Shown piece after piece: positions 47,408 through 61,213 of a stretch of DNA of 64,000 bases (positions are counted from its first letter, which is position 1; every line of letters starts with the position of its first letter). Below the pieces are notes generated by a model. It was given only the letters and a program-made list of their open reading frames with translations. It was not told where the DNA came from and searched no databases. This DNA comes from Anabas testudineus. Its lineage: Eukaryota > Chordata > Actinopteri > Anabantiformes > Anabantidae. The stretch is taken from assembly GCF_900324465.2 (NCBI RefSeq), contig NC_046632.1, forward strand, positions 17,287,871-17,351,870, read 5' to 3'. The translations under genes were made by a program, and so were the position numbers.

Positions 47408-50400
47408 TTTCCACTTGGAGACTTGATTCAGGTACTCGTTAGCTGCTGAGTGTACTTTCATCTACTGTTATCTGTAGCTTCATCATACGATGCTGCTCAA
47501 AGATGTTAATTTAACACCCTGACAATTGTGACATTGGTGCAGTGTGGGTACACAGTACAGTACAGTACAACCTGACAGAATGTGTTGAAGTGAAACAGCA
47601 GTGCCTTTAAAAAATGCCTTTGCTGGTTTCCAGACCACAATGACAATGTGGTTATTAATAACTGTTCCCTGTTTTCATTCTGTGTGTGTAAAACACTGAC
47701 ACTTTAGAGTCAACATAAAAACACTGAAAGATGTTGGTGTAAAATGTTTTATGTTTATGATTTTACTCTTGATTTTAACAGAAATGTAGAGCGAGATGTC
47801 ATCTGCATATAGAGAGTTTCCAATACTGATGCAGACCAGTTGCACCAACATCACACAAAGTGAGCTGCTTTGAAAATGATTTAAACTACAGCACTTTGAC
47901 AGGTAACAATTAACAAACATACATAGTTTTATGTCAGTGAACAGTACATCCAGGATTAAAGGTTAGAAAATATTCTTTTGTAATTAACCATTTCGTAACT
48001 GCACTCAGTGTCATTCACTAGAAACTGTTCACAAATTAATCAGAGACATCAGTGCTGTAGAGGAACTAAAAACAGTCAAACATTCCCACACATATACAAA
48101 TTAAATATTTAAACTGGCTTCATAAAAGTAGAACCAACAAGTATTTTCAAACAAGAAAAAAATAAAACTGCTTGTGGAGCATATTGTATGTTGAATGTAA
48201 GAAATGGATGTTATGACAAAATACAGTAAAGTGCTTCTTTGCCAATATTGTACAGTTAAGATGGCAAAATATTCTCACGCACTTCTTTGAGATGACAATA
48301 ACTCATAAAACATCACTAAACCAGAACAGAAGCTGAAAATGTTGCACTCACTTTTTAAAATTTATTTATTTATTTAATTTAAAAAGTTTTGTCTTAGTTT
48401 GACTCATGACCACAATTTATGTGTTTACATTTAGTTTTATTAATCTACGTAATTCAGCAAAGTAACAAGTAACTATAACTTAAGTTAACAAATACCTGTT
48501 CTGGAGTTGTACAAACTAATCAGAAAGTAGCAGGAAATACTCAAATTCCAAATTTCAGTACAAGAACTAAATGTAAAAAGGGTACTTGAATACAGTATTT
48601 GAGTACATTTAGTCAGTTACTTTTCATCTCATGTTTTACAAAGGTTATAGATCAAATTAAAACAATAACTAAACAACTAAAAATGAGTGAAACAGATTTT
48701 GGTAGTGTGTCATACTGTGCATTTCTCATGCTCTTATTTTGTCAAGTTTCACACTTCCTGTTTGTGTTTGGATCGAAATACAATGTTCACATACAAGTAA
48801 ACAAAATGTAAAATTTTTGATTTGGACAGTGGTAAATAAAGCAACAGAGAGCAAAAAGTCCTTCGACAAGTTCATTTTTACTTGACAGAAATAAAATGAA
48901 CATGTATATTTGAAAGTATAAATTAACACAGACAGAACAGAAGACTTTGTGCTTCCTTGTCTCTCTCAACTTGCTCCGTTACTACTGTAGAAACCCCACA
49001 AGATGGTGCTAAATTCAACCTCACCTCTCACTGGCAGCAGCTTGAGTTGGTGGAGACACAGATTCTCACTGAGCAGAAGTCAACATTAAAAACAACATAC
49101 AAAACTTGTTGTGCGTTTGTTTCTTATTGTGCACTGAACTCAGAACATGTCCACATTCTGTTTGGTCCATAGTTGTTTTGTAGGAAATCGCAGCTCATTT
49201 GTGTTGTGAGGAATCTACTGTACAATTATTACACACAGCATATTCTATCGAACTACAGCAGACAGGTTTCTTCTCCTGTAATGTCATAATTTCTTTAATC
49301 CTAGTCAGTCTGGCACTCGTTCATTTGTTAAAACTTAGTGTGATGGCAACTATTTCACATTTAGACTTAATAAAAAAATGCAATGGATACAAGAAGCTAG
49401 TTAATAAATATTATTAATATATTATTAATAATATATTACTAAAGACCCAGAAGTCTAATACCTCACATTTAAAAATAGAATTTCTTTAATAAAAGAATAA
49501 TTAACAAACTGATCTTAACGAACCTTCCTTCACTTCTGCTACTCTCCATCTGTTCCTCTGTGATGCTGAATCAAGGGAAGGAAGAGACAGGAAACGATCA
49601 GGGATACATCTAAACTACACAAAAGCCAAAATCAATTAACGGTTTCGCCTCAGTCGATGGACATCAACAGAGTGACAGAGCCAGGTTATCCTGGCGGTGC
49701 TGAGCTGTTCTTGTTGTGCCAGGTAGGCACAGTCAGGCACAGTGAAGGAATTCAACTCTAGAGTGAATGTATCCCAGCAAACAGAAGGTTCAGTAGCATG
49801 TAAACCTGTGTCAAAAAGAAGCTGCAAATCAAAACCCATGAGACTGTCAGGGTGAGTTTCGATGTGATGTCAGCTGTGTAAGACGCCTCCTTGTACTTTT
49901 GGCCCAACCTCCTGGGACTGTTATATAACTACTGCGGATGTCCACCTTCTATTGTGCAAATTAAAACGAATCATGCTAAATAATCTGCAGCTGCTTCGAG
50001 TCTGTATGAAATGCACGCAAACCAAATGAAGTAGACTCTCCAAATTCAAAGCCCCATCAACAGAGATTCAGAGTCAAAGTGAACTACAGCTAAACTGGAA
50101 TTACTGCCACAACCACTATATGTAAAGAAGGAACCAAATGTCCCATAGCTAGAACTCATTTCTACTGCAGCTCAGATCGTCATGCAGTCATTCAAGTAAA
50201 CTCAGGAACCGCTGGGCCTGTGCAGATGTGTGGAGAACAGCTGCAGTACAAGTCAGACTGGTTCACTTCCTCCAGGACACTTCTGACAAGAACAAATCAA
50301 AGACTTCACCTGGTGCTGCGATCCCTCTAGAGGCCCGGGGATATTTTGTTTTAGCTACAGCACTTTGTGATGATGATGATGATCCAGGAATTAGATGCAA

Positions 50401-50797
50401 TTAGATTCACCTAACATACAAATAAAGTGCAGCGGAGTTTCTTCTACTTGTCATTAATTGCATAAGTTTTACTCGTCCACAATGAGCTCGGACCCAAAGT
50501 TATGTAAAATTCATGCACTTGTCTGTGCAAGTGATCCTTCTGCAGAGGGGGAGTTTTAACCAACACTCTCCACCACATCGTTCACCCACTTGGCATGAAT
50601 TCACTTTAAGTTGTGGCTGTGCTTGGTTTGGCTTTACTCCAATCCAAACCTTCCAGCTTTCCAATTATTTACGACATTATGTTTGGCATGAAAGTCAGTC
50701 GCAGCTTTAGGTGCTTCACAGAGTTCTGTGCCAACATGTTTCCCAGGGCAGCGCAGAGAGCTTCTTGGTTCTCCTGCTTTTTGGTGTCTGTGCAGGG
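47408..50797. other. Intergenic DNA and flvcr1 3' UTR
   Basis: AT-rich sequence. A segment around 48440-48640 with GGTACTTGAATACAGTATTT resembles a dispersed fish repeat (weak). The end next to 50797 should be the 3' UTR of flvcr1. No gene supported. Confidence 0.4.
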
Positions 50798-53700
50798 TCA
50801 CACTGAGGTTTCACGAGAGAAACTGACTGATGGTTCCAGCTTGACTCCGTTGGCTTTCTTCTCTGAAGGGCAGTCCTCCGGACACTTAGTAGGAAGCTAG
50901 AACAGAGGAGGAAAAATACATTTAAACAATCAGCAAACACTCCCTGTGCCTCCGAAGAGTAATAAAGGAATCAAGGACAGGTTGTTTCTGCTGTGAACAG
51001 AGTCCTAAATAATAAAAGACCTGGTTAGACAATCAGATCACCTCTTGCTGAGCACTTACTGGTATTTGTTTCTGAATTTCTAACTAGAGAAAAATGCAAA
51101 TTTGTTCCAAAACCTTCTCCACAGTATCTCTACATATAGTGAATCTGAGGTGAGACACAGGCCGTGTGGTTGTACAGTCATTCTTTATCTACAACACATT
51201 TTTTCAGTTATCTTTCAGTGTGTAGGAGTTACCAACCCAATACACCAAATAAGAGGATTCCAGTCCAGATCTGGACCAGTATCTGATCTGCTATCATGTC
51301 ACATGACATTTGAGCCAAGACCACAGTTTGAAAAAACTGAAACTGCCTGTTGTCTTGAGCATGAACTCAAAAATGGACGAGTGAGACCAACTTACTGAGG
51401 AATGACTGGACACACAAATAATCACTCAGTGAACCTGAGCAGAGCACAAGACCAGGGTCCTTAATTTTAATAAACTGTGGGGATGTAATAGGCAGAATAT
51501 CCCTAAAGGCCAGACATAAGCTGAGTAATGGTCAAATCAATTACAGAACTAGAGCAGACAATAATCTTCATTCTCAACCATGAACCGTGAAACACAAAAC
51601 TAACTGATGAACAATTCACACCTGTGTCTCTGGTCTTTGCATCTTCTGTGCCCAAGAACACAGACTTGATTACATAACAAATGTGTCCACAGCTGTCAAA
51701 GAAATGCCTTTAGTGTTCATAGTCAGGAGATTTAACCTGTGACAGCACAGATATTTGGTAAGTGAACCTTTAAAATGAAGACTGTAGCAGAGCCAGATAT
51801 TTCTATTAATAAAAATCTGAAACAAGTCTCCAAATGTGTTCAGAAGTGTAGAATTTGTCTGAACATACATAAATCCTTCAAATGCAAATAGAGAGTTTTC
51901 AAGCTATTTTCAAATTTTCTATTTTGTCGTTCATCTTGTAAACCTTAAAATAGTTTGTGTGAACTCTCAGGAAAATGTCTGAGCTGAGGGAGAAGAGGAC
52001 AGTGAAGATGTACTCTATGAACTGCCTTCTCTAAAGGTCACAAGAACTGTAACTCAGCAGGATGGTGGGAAGGTGGAATAAAGACTGATTGAAGAGCGCT
52101 GAGGCAGATTTAACGCCCTGCCTTGCCTGAAGAATGCTTGGATGAACACCTTCAGAAATCACTAGAGATAATCAGCTGGTGATGAGGTTACAGGATTTTC
52201 TAGCTGTTTCTGTTTGGGGGATAGTTTTTATGGAGCAGTTCCAAAGACGGGAGGAAAAGACTTAGTACCCAAACTGAAAGAGGACTCTGTTCAGGGAAAG
52301 TAGAGAAACGTTCAAGAATCTGTCTCGTTATAAAGAAGCCAGTGAGAAGAAAGTGCCAACCAGGGATGAACCCGTCACGCTACAGGGACACGAACGAACG
52401 ACGGACTTTCCCACTTTTTGTGAACTTACTGCTTGCAGGTGGTTGCTGTTTGCTCCCATGTTGACGTTGTGTCTTTTTAGTTCTGACTTGATTAAGGCTG
52501 AAATAGACAACAAAAAATTATTACATTTCTAATTCCAGTTCGACACACACAAGTTAAAACGTGCACACACACACACACACACACACAGGGCCTACCAGTG
52601 AGCAGTGTTCCAATAAAGATCCAAACACAGAGGAAGATGTTTCCGATCAGTGGACTGTAAACTGTGGTCAGTTTGCCCTGAATCAGGGTGAAAATGATGC
52701 CAAATATCTGCAGAAAACACACACATCACATTAGATATCATCACTCAGATGGGCAATAACATCACTTCACCACAACCACACTCAAAACTGCTTTTTTATG
52801 ATCAAATAAAGACTTATTGATGTTAAAGTTCTGCCGTAGGACACTTTGGAGGAACATCGCAATTACCTGAGCGAAAGCATTGAGGAGACCTGACGATGTT
52901 CCTTCAGACTCTGGGTAGGTGATCTCCACTCCAAACTCAAAGCCCAGAGGAAGGTAACCAGTCATGAAGAACCTGAAACACATGTTTGACTGATAAGTCA
53001 CAGGAATTAAGAGACTAAATAAAATGGAACAAACTGTCTAGTTGTTTAAATATGATGACGCTGCCGCACAATGTTCATCCATAAACTGAAATCTCTACAT
53101 CCGAGAGACACTCAGAACGATATAAGATCAGAATAATATGAACATGTGATGTCACAAAACCGTCCGTGAAACTTGTAATCAGAAAAGGTTGTGTGTTATT
53201 TTATTTGTGAGGATGCTCAGGCCCTTCTCCTTCAAAAACTGAAAGTCATATCACATTATGGCTTTTTACACAGAGAACTGTTACTCATGTTCTTAATCAT
53301 CTCTGTTGACACATTTATTTACATGTAAACCTATCTACCTGACTATGGCAGGTGTGTTTAAACCTGCAACAATGACAAAGAGACACTGTGTTTCTTGACT
53401 GTTCCTGTAGTGTGCTGGTGTAGTTGCGAAATCAAAGCTGCAGGATGATGTAACTTAAAGGTCAGATGGTTAAAGATACACATGTTAGAAACCCAGAATC
53501 TGAGAGGGGAAAGAAAGGAACCATAACTTTACAGGTAATAAGAGGTGATGAAAGTTTTCAATAAAAGCACGAGGAGCAACAAGTCACTTTCCCTGCCAGA
53601 CACCTACAAAAAGAATGATGGTCTATTTAACATATCAAACATTTATTTCTGGGTCTTTATGGAAATATCACACCATCACAAATCCAGTTTAATTCTATTT

Positions 53701-56700
53701 ACATTACAACCTTTGTCTGTTTATGTTCTGCATGTACAGTTTTGCAGTTTTGCTACTTAAATCTTCACATGAATGTGTCGGCCGCTGCAGCTCTGTGCTG
53801 TTAATGGACCTAACGTGTGAAGGAGGGAACACGTTGTGCAAACTGTGCAGAGTCCTCAGTCTTTATGAGTCCTCTGACATAACTAGAGATGGTTTATGAG
53901 GTAGCGTGTAACATGTTGGGCCCCCTCCCCAGCTTTCAAGGACAAACGCTGGGACAATGTGATACTGTACAGCCTGGAAAGATAACAAAGCTGCACAACG
54001 TGTAATCTAAATATATAATATAATATAATATAATATAATATAATATAATATAATATAATATAATATAATATAATATAATATAATATAATATATAGCTTAA
54101 AGGGTATACTGATACTACAATCGTACCCAAGCACTCCAGCAGTGAAGAAGACCAAGTAGATGTTGCTGAGGTCCAGAGTGAAGGTGAAAACCACCATCCC
54201 TAGAAACGACAGGCCGTACACAATCAGAGTGGTTATCCTGTGAAACAGCAGCACAAACACAACAAGCAAATCATTTCCTCGTGTTCACAGATAAAAACCT
54301 GAAGTGTGTTAATCAGAGAAATATTTGTTACAGCGTTATCATCCTCGCCCCGCGCAGCATTCCTTTACCTCCCACTCGTCTCCCAATCACGATAAACAGA
54401 TTCTCCTAATTACCTCTGAGTAGTTTAGCATTATATAGCATCGTCCCTCCAGCAGCACTGGCTGTGTTGAGTCAGAGAGTATGTGAACAAGTGTGGACGT
54501 GTGGGTCATCTCATTTCCAATCAACTAAATTCTTATTAAATTGTTATTAACTGTGTTAATATTAGAAAATATCTTCATCCAACTTTGTGGCAATGGTTCC
54601 TGTTTCAACATGACCCTGTTCCATAAAGACAGGTGCCTGCACAGATCCCTGACGACAACCCGAGACACCACTTGTTATTATGACAGACGTGAGATGTTTA
54701 ATGGTAAATATTATCTTTCATTACTGTCCACCAGACTATAAAACATGTATTTAGGTCTGTATGTCATCATTTATTACATCATTTCTTCAGAATCTATTAG
54801 GACGTTAGCTGAGAACCAGCAGTTTGTGTGGCTTACTTGTACATCTTTGTGCGGTCCAGCCACAGCCCACAGAGGATGGAGCCGACCATCCCATCAACAA
54901 CCAGGGTCAAACCAATCCTCCCAGCGTTCAGCTCCTGATTCTGAGGCCGAGAGAAGAGGATAAGAGATTTAGTGAGAACAAAGAGCTGACTAAAAGGCTT
55001 TAAATTCATCAAATCTCAGCAGAAACTCAAAGGTTCCCCCTGACATGTGGACTATAAGCCTGTCGCATGACATGGTGGCAGAGAGCTGGAAAATCATCTG
55101 ACGGTTCAACGGAAAGAAAGTTTTACAAGTTCATGAAAGGGTGAGCATCTCTCGGTGAGTGTGTGATTGGGATAGTGTGAGTTCTTAAGAAAAGCAGAAT
55201 GAACAAAGATGAAATAGAAAGAGAGAAGACAGGAGACGTGTTTTAGAGTGAATCGCTCTCTGTCTTGTGTCCCTCTGTCTGTGTGTGTTTGTCTGTGTGT
55301 GTGTGTGTGTGCTGACAGTGTTATGGTGGGCAGCAGGCATGCGTGAAAGCAGCTAATGAATTCAGAGCCTCAGACAATAAACTCATGTCTCCTCAAAGCC
55401 ATCAGAAGTTCCTCTGTTCTTTTCTCTCTCCGTCTCGGCTCCTCTCCATCCACCATTCAGCCTCCACCTCTTTGTTTTTATGTACATTTAAAACCTGAAC
55501 AGTGCATGAACACGTTGTTCAGTTTATTTGTAGTGGTCGATGCTCCAGTCATAGATTTAAACTGACTGTTTCCCAGGTGGGATCACGACATTCAAGATCT
55601 TTTCATTTCCTCTTTGACTTCCAGCTGTTACCTCATAGCAGGCCATGATCATCTGGTTGAGAAGTGTGGAGACAGAGTAGAAGGAACCGGTCAATATACC
55701 TGCACACAAACACAAACAAGGAGTCAGCAGAGGGTCCAGTTAGCTGCAGCACGTCTGTGATGTATACTGAGTGAATCAGTATACAACTTCAGCTTAAGTT
55801 GAATATGTCTGAGTTGGATTCGGATGTTTTCAAAGCAAATTCTACAGTCACCTACAGTTCACAGCCGCTTCCTGTCTCTCCCACACACGACTGCTCAATG
55901 TGTGTGTCTGCGTCTGATTGGCTGAGGCGTTTCAAAACATCTCCACCTTCAAACTCAAGTTATAGACTGTTGAAGTGTCTCAGAAACTGGACTTCCTGCT
56001 AGTTAGGTTGAAACCTATCATTACAGACAGCTCAAAGTGTGTGTGTGTGTGTGTGTCTGTCACCTATGGAGTTATGTGAAATATGTGACAGACATCACAG
56101 CATTTTCAACCTCACTCACTGTGCAGTGTTGTGCAGTACTGAGAGGGTAAATGTAGTGACAGTGCTAATAACAGTACTAAAGTAGCAGCAGTTGCACTAA
56201 ATACCAACACGGACAGCAGAGATACAGTTGTGATATTAGTAAAAGTAATATTACTGCACATGAAGCACAAAGAAAAGCTAAATTACATTTCATACTGATC
56301 TATGGTTTTTTCCCCATCTCTCTCTGAAAACCTCTGGGACAGTGTCAGGACTCATTACCCTGCAGATCTTTACCTTGTACTGATGCTACTCTGGGAGATA
56401 AGATGTGTTCTACAGTAAATGTTACTGTTGGTACTGGTGCTCACCGTAGCTGATGAGCAGGAGGACAAAGGCTTTATTCTTTATCAGGTTGACGATGGAC
56501 TGTTTGTAGGAGTAATCCTCAGGAGGACAGTCAGGCAGGACAGCCTGGGCCTGACTGGGAGGCAGCGGAGGACGGTCCTTTATGACTGAAGCAAACACAG
56601 AAACAGTAAAGTTTGGGTCATGATATACTGTTACAACCACGGATGAACAGACAACTGGTTCAGTTCACATAACAAGAATCATGTCTACAGTTGTGTTTTC

Positions 56701-57015
56701 ATGGTCTCTGTGTGATACAGGATCAGGGGTCACGTCATCCTGCTTTTTTCTCCTCTGTCTCTTCTTGTGTTCCACATTTGAGCAGCAGTTTAAACCACAG
56801 CAACAGATTCAGCGCTGCGTGTTTGCATATTGTTTCGTGACTGAAACAGTCAGAACAGGTCTGATAAGGAAATAGTTTAGTCACCCTCTCCACCCACCAC
56901 TAACTCCACCCTTTACTTCTGTTAAGCACAATACAACGTTGATGCAAAGAGCTGTAACCCTCAAAGCGTTGGACGTCCCCACACGTTTAGAAGTTCTCCA
57001 CAAATCTATACAGTG

Positions 57016-57066
<51 letters not shown>

Positions 57067-58204
57067 ACCTATAACTGTGAGGAGGAAGAGGAACGTGGAG
57101 ACAGCGGCTGTGCCGTAGAACATGATGCTGATGTTGTGACCTGTCAGTTCAAGGTTACCAGGCGTCACAGGAACCAGAACAGGAGGCAGCAGGAAGCCAA
57201 TGGCTGTTCCCAACTACAAACAAAACAAACAACACATCTACATGAACATCAGGGTGAGCAGCTCAGTAATGAAGCACTGCTGTTCTGTAATAATAGTGTT
57301 GAAACATGTTTTATGTCATAAATTCAATCATCTTCATAATCTTTATGTCTGTGGATTTATGGACTGCAGGATGTTATAAACTCCTCTATTACAGTTTATT
57401 TTATCATCTGTCTGTTCAGACTCTAACATAAAGTCATCGATCAGTCATCAATACTCATGGCCACACACACACACACACACACACACTAGTCGCCCACACC
57501 CTGACCTGGTTCCCCAGCACGGCCGTGGCGCACGCAGTGGAAACCTCCTGCGGTCCGAACCACACCGAGGCTAAGCGGGAGGGCAGGCCGAGGATGAACA
57601 CCTGCGCCACGGAGCAGACGACCTGCGCGATGACGGTGACTCCGAACAGCTCGGGGCTCACGCTGGCGCACTTGAGCCATGCGCCGCCGCAGTTGAGGCC
57701 GGCGCCCAGCAGGGCCGTGAGGCGCAGACCTTTCCGATCCAGCAGCCAGGTGGCCGGGAAGATGAGGGGCACGTAGGCGACCATGTAGACGATGGAGAGC
57801 CAGTCTATCTTGTCATTGTCCACCCCATAATAGTCAGTGAACACGTTGGTGATGATGCTGTACTGGATCCACTGGAAGGCGTTCACCAGAGAGTACAGGC
57901 TGAACACGGTCAGCACGGCGAACCGGCGCCGGAACAGCCTCGTTTCTGGCTTCTCCCCTTCCTCCTCCCCCGCATCGCCTCCTCCTCCTCCTCCGTTGGG
58001 CAGCATCGCCTCTCTTTCATCCGGCGGGACCTCCTTCTCTTGCTCCAGCTCCCGCTCCGCGTCCTCCTCCGTCGCTCCGTACGTCGTCTCCGCGCATCGC
58101 TCGGCGGCTCCGTCCGACTCGGGAGGCTTCCCGTCGACCGTGATGTCGTCAGGTGCGCCGGCATCAGCGCGCAGATGCTCCTGTACGAGCTCTCCGGCGA
58201 CCAT
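50798..58204 (-). CDS. flvcr1: FLVCR1-type MFS transporter
   Basis: Ten exons in transcript order: 58204-57506, 57213-57069, 56585-56445, 55699-55632, 54940-54837, 54237-54127, 52972-52867, 52707-52596, 52497-52430, 50896-50798. They join in phase to 550 residues; human FLVCR1 has 555. A variable acidic, glycine-rich N-terminus (about 1-90) precedes the 12-helix major-facilitator core. Diagnostic strings include [48 protein letters not shown] and [27 protein letters not shown] and the C-terminal RRHNVNMG favour FLVCR1 over FLVCR2, which has IEWLS. The human protein sits in the plasma membrane and has been assigned haem export and, more recently, choline/ethanolamine uptake. Three introns start with CA/TG repeats right after the donor. 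spata45 lies divergently upstream, as expected from mammalian synteny. Confidence 0.95.
52564..52588. repeat. CA microsatellite next to the flvcr1 exon 8 donor
   Basis: About 12 AC units on the + strand, beginning 7 bp inside intron 8. They read as TG repeats in the transcript. Confidence 0.85.
54011..54092. repeat. (TAATA)n microsatellite in flvcr1 intron 6
   Basis: About 16 perfect pentamers, ending 35 bp from the exon 6 donor (54127). Low-complexity open frames across it ([11 protein letters not shown] on the - strand) are not genes. Confidence 0.9.
57018..57062. repeat. TG microsatellite next to the flvcr1 exon 2 donor
   Basis: About 22 TG units on the + strand, so CA repeats in the transcript, starting 5-6 nt after the GT of intron 2. 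Intronic CA repeats are known binding sites for hnRNP L in vertebrates. Confidence 0.9.
57464..57486. repeat. CA microsatellite next to the flvcr1 exon 1 donor
   Basis: About 11 AC units on the + strand, 20 nt into intron 1. They read as TG repeats in the transcript. Confidence 0.85.
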
Positions 58205-58600
58205 GATGCGAGTCTGCTGTTTTATGTCTTGTTTTCTCCGCTGCTGCGTCGAGAGGTGAGAGGTGAGAGGTGAGAGCTAGGGGCGAAGCAGGAAGCGAGG
58301 AGCACAGAGCGGTTTCCTCATTCGGAGACTGATGCTTCACAGCTCAGGAGCCACTGAAATAAACCAGATCAGACTCGACACACGTTGAAAGAAGCTGCTT
58401 TAACGCTCCCTGCTCCGCTCTGCTCCTCCTGCTCCTCCTGCTCTCCACATCTCTGAGGCAGCATGCTGCGTCCTGCGCGTCTCCCCCTGGTTTCCTCTTT
58501 ATCTTTTGTTCAGCCGCTGACACACGGCCTTCCGATGCTCATGAGCCAATAGAGCAACAGCTTGTACAACTGTCTGCTGCCGGGGTGTGAACGTAATCTG
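58205..58600 (-). promoter_or_regulatory. flvcr1 5' UTR and GC-rich promoter
   Basis: GC- and CpG-rich sequence continuing from exon 1. It includes a GAGGTGA tandem (about 58251-58275) that would lie in the 5' UTR and a CTCCTGCTCC-type repeat near 58420-58442. CCAAT appears on the - strand near 58545 (ATTGG) and on the + strand inside GAGCCAATAG. The region looks like a CpG-island promoter; the exact start is not visible. Confidence 0.5.
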
Positions 58601-60303
58601 TGACCATGTGGAGGCTGAGAGGAACTACAGTGAGACATGTTATTACAACATCCACTCATTTAGATTAAAGTAATATAACACATCACATCACCAGTGGATA
58701 TTGAACAATATCAATAAAAACACATTTAGATCTGAATTCTCTGTTGCTTCTTGTTCCATATCCTCCAGTTAGTCTGTCCATATGCTCGGGTCATTATCTG
58801 CTCTAATCCTAATCATTGTTTGACCCACTGGGACAAGCTGCACACTGAAGTCCCACAGGTGAGTCGCACTTCATATACAGGACACTCATTGAATTCCTTA
58901 TTGGTAAATGTTGGATCTAAACATAAATCTGTATCTCCACACGGAGCTCTGATCAGGACTGGTCTGTAGGACACAAATCACCAAATGTAGGGTGTTAATA
59001 TCTCTGTCTCAAGAAAATAATATGGAACATCATGATGTAGGACTTTGTAAGATAACAAGTTTGTGTATGTTGTGAAAGAAGGGGAATCACCCAGGAGACA
59101 CTTTTATCTCCCTGGAGATCAGAAACACGTCTGCACACACTTCATGTGCTGCTCTTTGTGTTACCTGACAGAACCTCAGCCTGAGACGTGCACTTAGCTT
59201 CAGTGGAGACGAGCTGGACAAATGAGAATCTGCAACCAAACACTAACTGAGAGTTTAGCTCCGCATGTCCTGTGCAACTATACATTTACTGTACGATAGC
59301 AGAACCAGCTGGAGTCAGGGTGGTGCCATAACCTACAGCAGGTGTGTAGCAGCTGGTGTCGTCATGTGGAGTATTTAAACATAAAATTCAGATGAATTCA
59401 TTTGATATACTGAGTCCCGTGGCCCTGTTGTTCCTGTTTTATGTTCTGTTGCACCTGCAGCCACACCCAGCAGCGACATCAGGCAGCAGGGTGCTTAGTC
59501 AAATTACATGAAGTCAGCAAAGAAATGATTTTAAGGTGGTGTTAGCTGCTCGTAGGTTCACAGTAACGTCCCAAATTGTTCCATCCCACCTACTGCTGAT
59601 GCTGTAGGGTCGGTGGCAACAAGGGGCTGAGCTATTTATAAATAAACATCTATCAGTATATTTATTTTTATGTTGTGCCGTAAACTGTTTGATGGGTCTG
59701 AAGTTAATAAAAACTCCAAACAACAACAACAAAACGCTTCAGTGAGCTGAAATGTAGACACCTACAGGTCTGATCTTATTTCCATAGCAACTGAAGTCCT
59801 TCAGTCATCAGGTGTTTTTCCAGGTAGATCAAATTACCTTTTTATTCAGGTAGCCTTGGTATGAGTGAAGTGAGCTCTCACTCTGTTTCTGTTTTCAGGG
59901 ACCAACTGCACACATGATTTCAGCATTTTGATCATTAATGCAGATAAAGTTTCATTTGATAAATCATCATTATTACATGATACTTCTGGGGGCGCGTACA
60001 TGAGTCAACAGTTGAAAGTGTGTATTAAACAAATGATATTACTGAGTTTATGGCTTATTTTTGAAGAGAGGAGCAAAACTAAAAGTAGGAGTGAGAAAAC
60101 AACAACATCCCATAATTTATATATGTCAGATATTGTATAGAAAGCAGTGTTTAAACTCTTGATGGAGTAATCATCCTGCTGAACATAAAGGATCTCTGAG
60201 TTTCCCGTTGCTGTGGAGATGCAGACATGCAAACAAACTCCACTTTGGATAATTTAGTAGAAAAGAAACTAAAAAGAAAAGCTGAGGTTAAAAATATCAA
60301 ACT
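58601..60303. other. Intergenic DNA between flvcr1 and probable spata45
   Basis: No supported gene. It may hold the divergent promoter and an untranslated exon of the gene at 60304. Confidence 0.4.
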
Positions 60304-60555
60304 ATGTCTGGAGCTGATGAGCGAGCTCTTCTGGAGCTGAATCTGAGCAGAGAGACGTGGTGTCAGGTGGAGATGACCCCCCGACAGTCCTGGGAGAGAG
60401 CTGAGAGGAGGCACTACCGGAGTCACCTGCAGACCAGCCCGGTGCTGCTCACCGCTCTGACTGCCGGACCGCAGCGCAGGGCGGCGCGCACCGAGAGGCC
60501 CCCCCCGACAAATCTTCCAGAGAGAAGGCACTTTGAAGACAGCTGTAAGAGATGA
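60304..60555 (+). CDS. spata45: Probable SPATA45 homologue
   Basis: An 83-residue open frame in locally GC-rich, coding-like sequence. It aligns by eye with my memory of human SPATA45. ALLELNLSRETWCQVE matches the LLEEIN-KRES-CLVE segment. AERRHY about 14 residues later matches the QKRHF segment, and PERRHF near the end matches the MERKHF segment. Human SPATA45 is a neighbour of FLVCR1, and here the gene stands about 2 kb upstream of flvcr1 on the opposite strand. The protein is small, soluble and of unknown function, reported from testis. The ATG at 60304 is the first in frame and sits in a modest context. Additional untranslated exons cannot be excluded. Confidence 0.6.
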   Translation: MSGADERALLELNLSRETWCQVEMTPRQSWERAERRHYRSHLQTSPVLLTALTAGPQRRAARTERPPPTNLPERRHFEDSCKR

Positions 60556-61213
60556 GCCCACTGTAACAGAGACAATGATTCATTTTATATTGTCCAAATC
60601 ATACTTGAAGCTCTGTTTAACATTTACAAACTATAACCATCCTACACATGGAGTATTACTCACTATGTACTTATTAGTAAATAAGATTATTTATATTACT
60701 ACATCCCCATTGTAGTGTCTATGGAGCTGCCATAGGTTTGTATAATAATGCAGTTAGAAAGTGTTAATGATATTTATTGTCCTGAACAATAAACACTTGT
60801 ATTACACTTTACGTGTACAGTAGGGGAGAACGGGGTTGGTTGTCACATGGGTTGGTTGTCACATTGATTATAACTCGGTCGCTAGGGGGCGCTGTTAAAA
60901 ACTTTTACCGCCAGATTTTCAGGAATTTGGGTCAAAGATCACCTACTATGACTTTTCTGCATTAACACACTTTATACTGAGGTGAGAAAACTTTTAGTTT
61001 TTTTCATGGGAAAATGGACATTTTTTACAATGTGAAAATTTTCATATAGTTTATAAGAAAATAAGTTCATAAAAAAATAATAATTACCAGTTAAAAGCCT
61101 GAAGTGTTAGCTATATTTTACATAGTTTTTTTCTATGCTACGCTAAAAAATGTAGCTGCTAGCTTTGATGTTAGCTAAAAAGTCCAGTTGGGGATGCTTG
61201 TCACATTCTCTTC

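Noticed and set aside
50513-50900. Plus-strand frames overlapping the last flvcr1 exon
   Set aside because: They run opposite the real coding end and its 3' UTR and resemble no known protein.
53883-54269. Antisense frame of 128 codons covering flvcr1 exon 6
   Set aside because: Only the first part is flvcr1 exon 6. The rest is translation of the (TAATA)n microsatellite.
57837-58259. Plus-strand frame of 140 codons opposite flvcr1 exon 1
   Set aside because: GC-rich antisense shadow with a serine/proline bias; exon 1 of flvcr1 on the other strand explains it fully.
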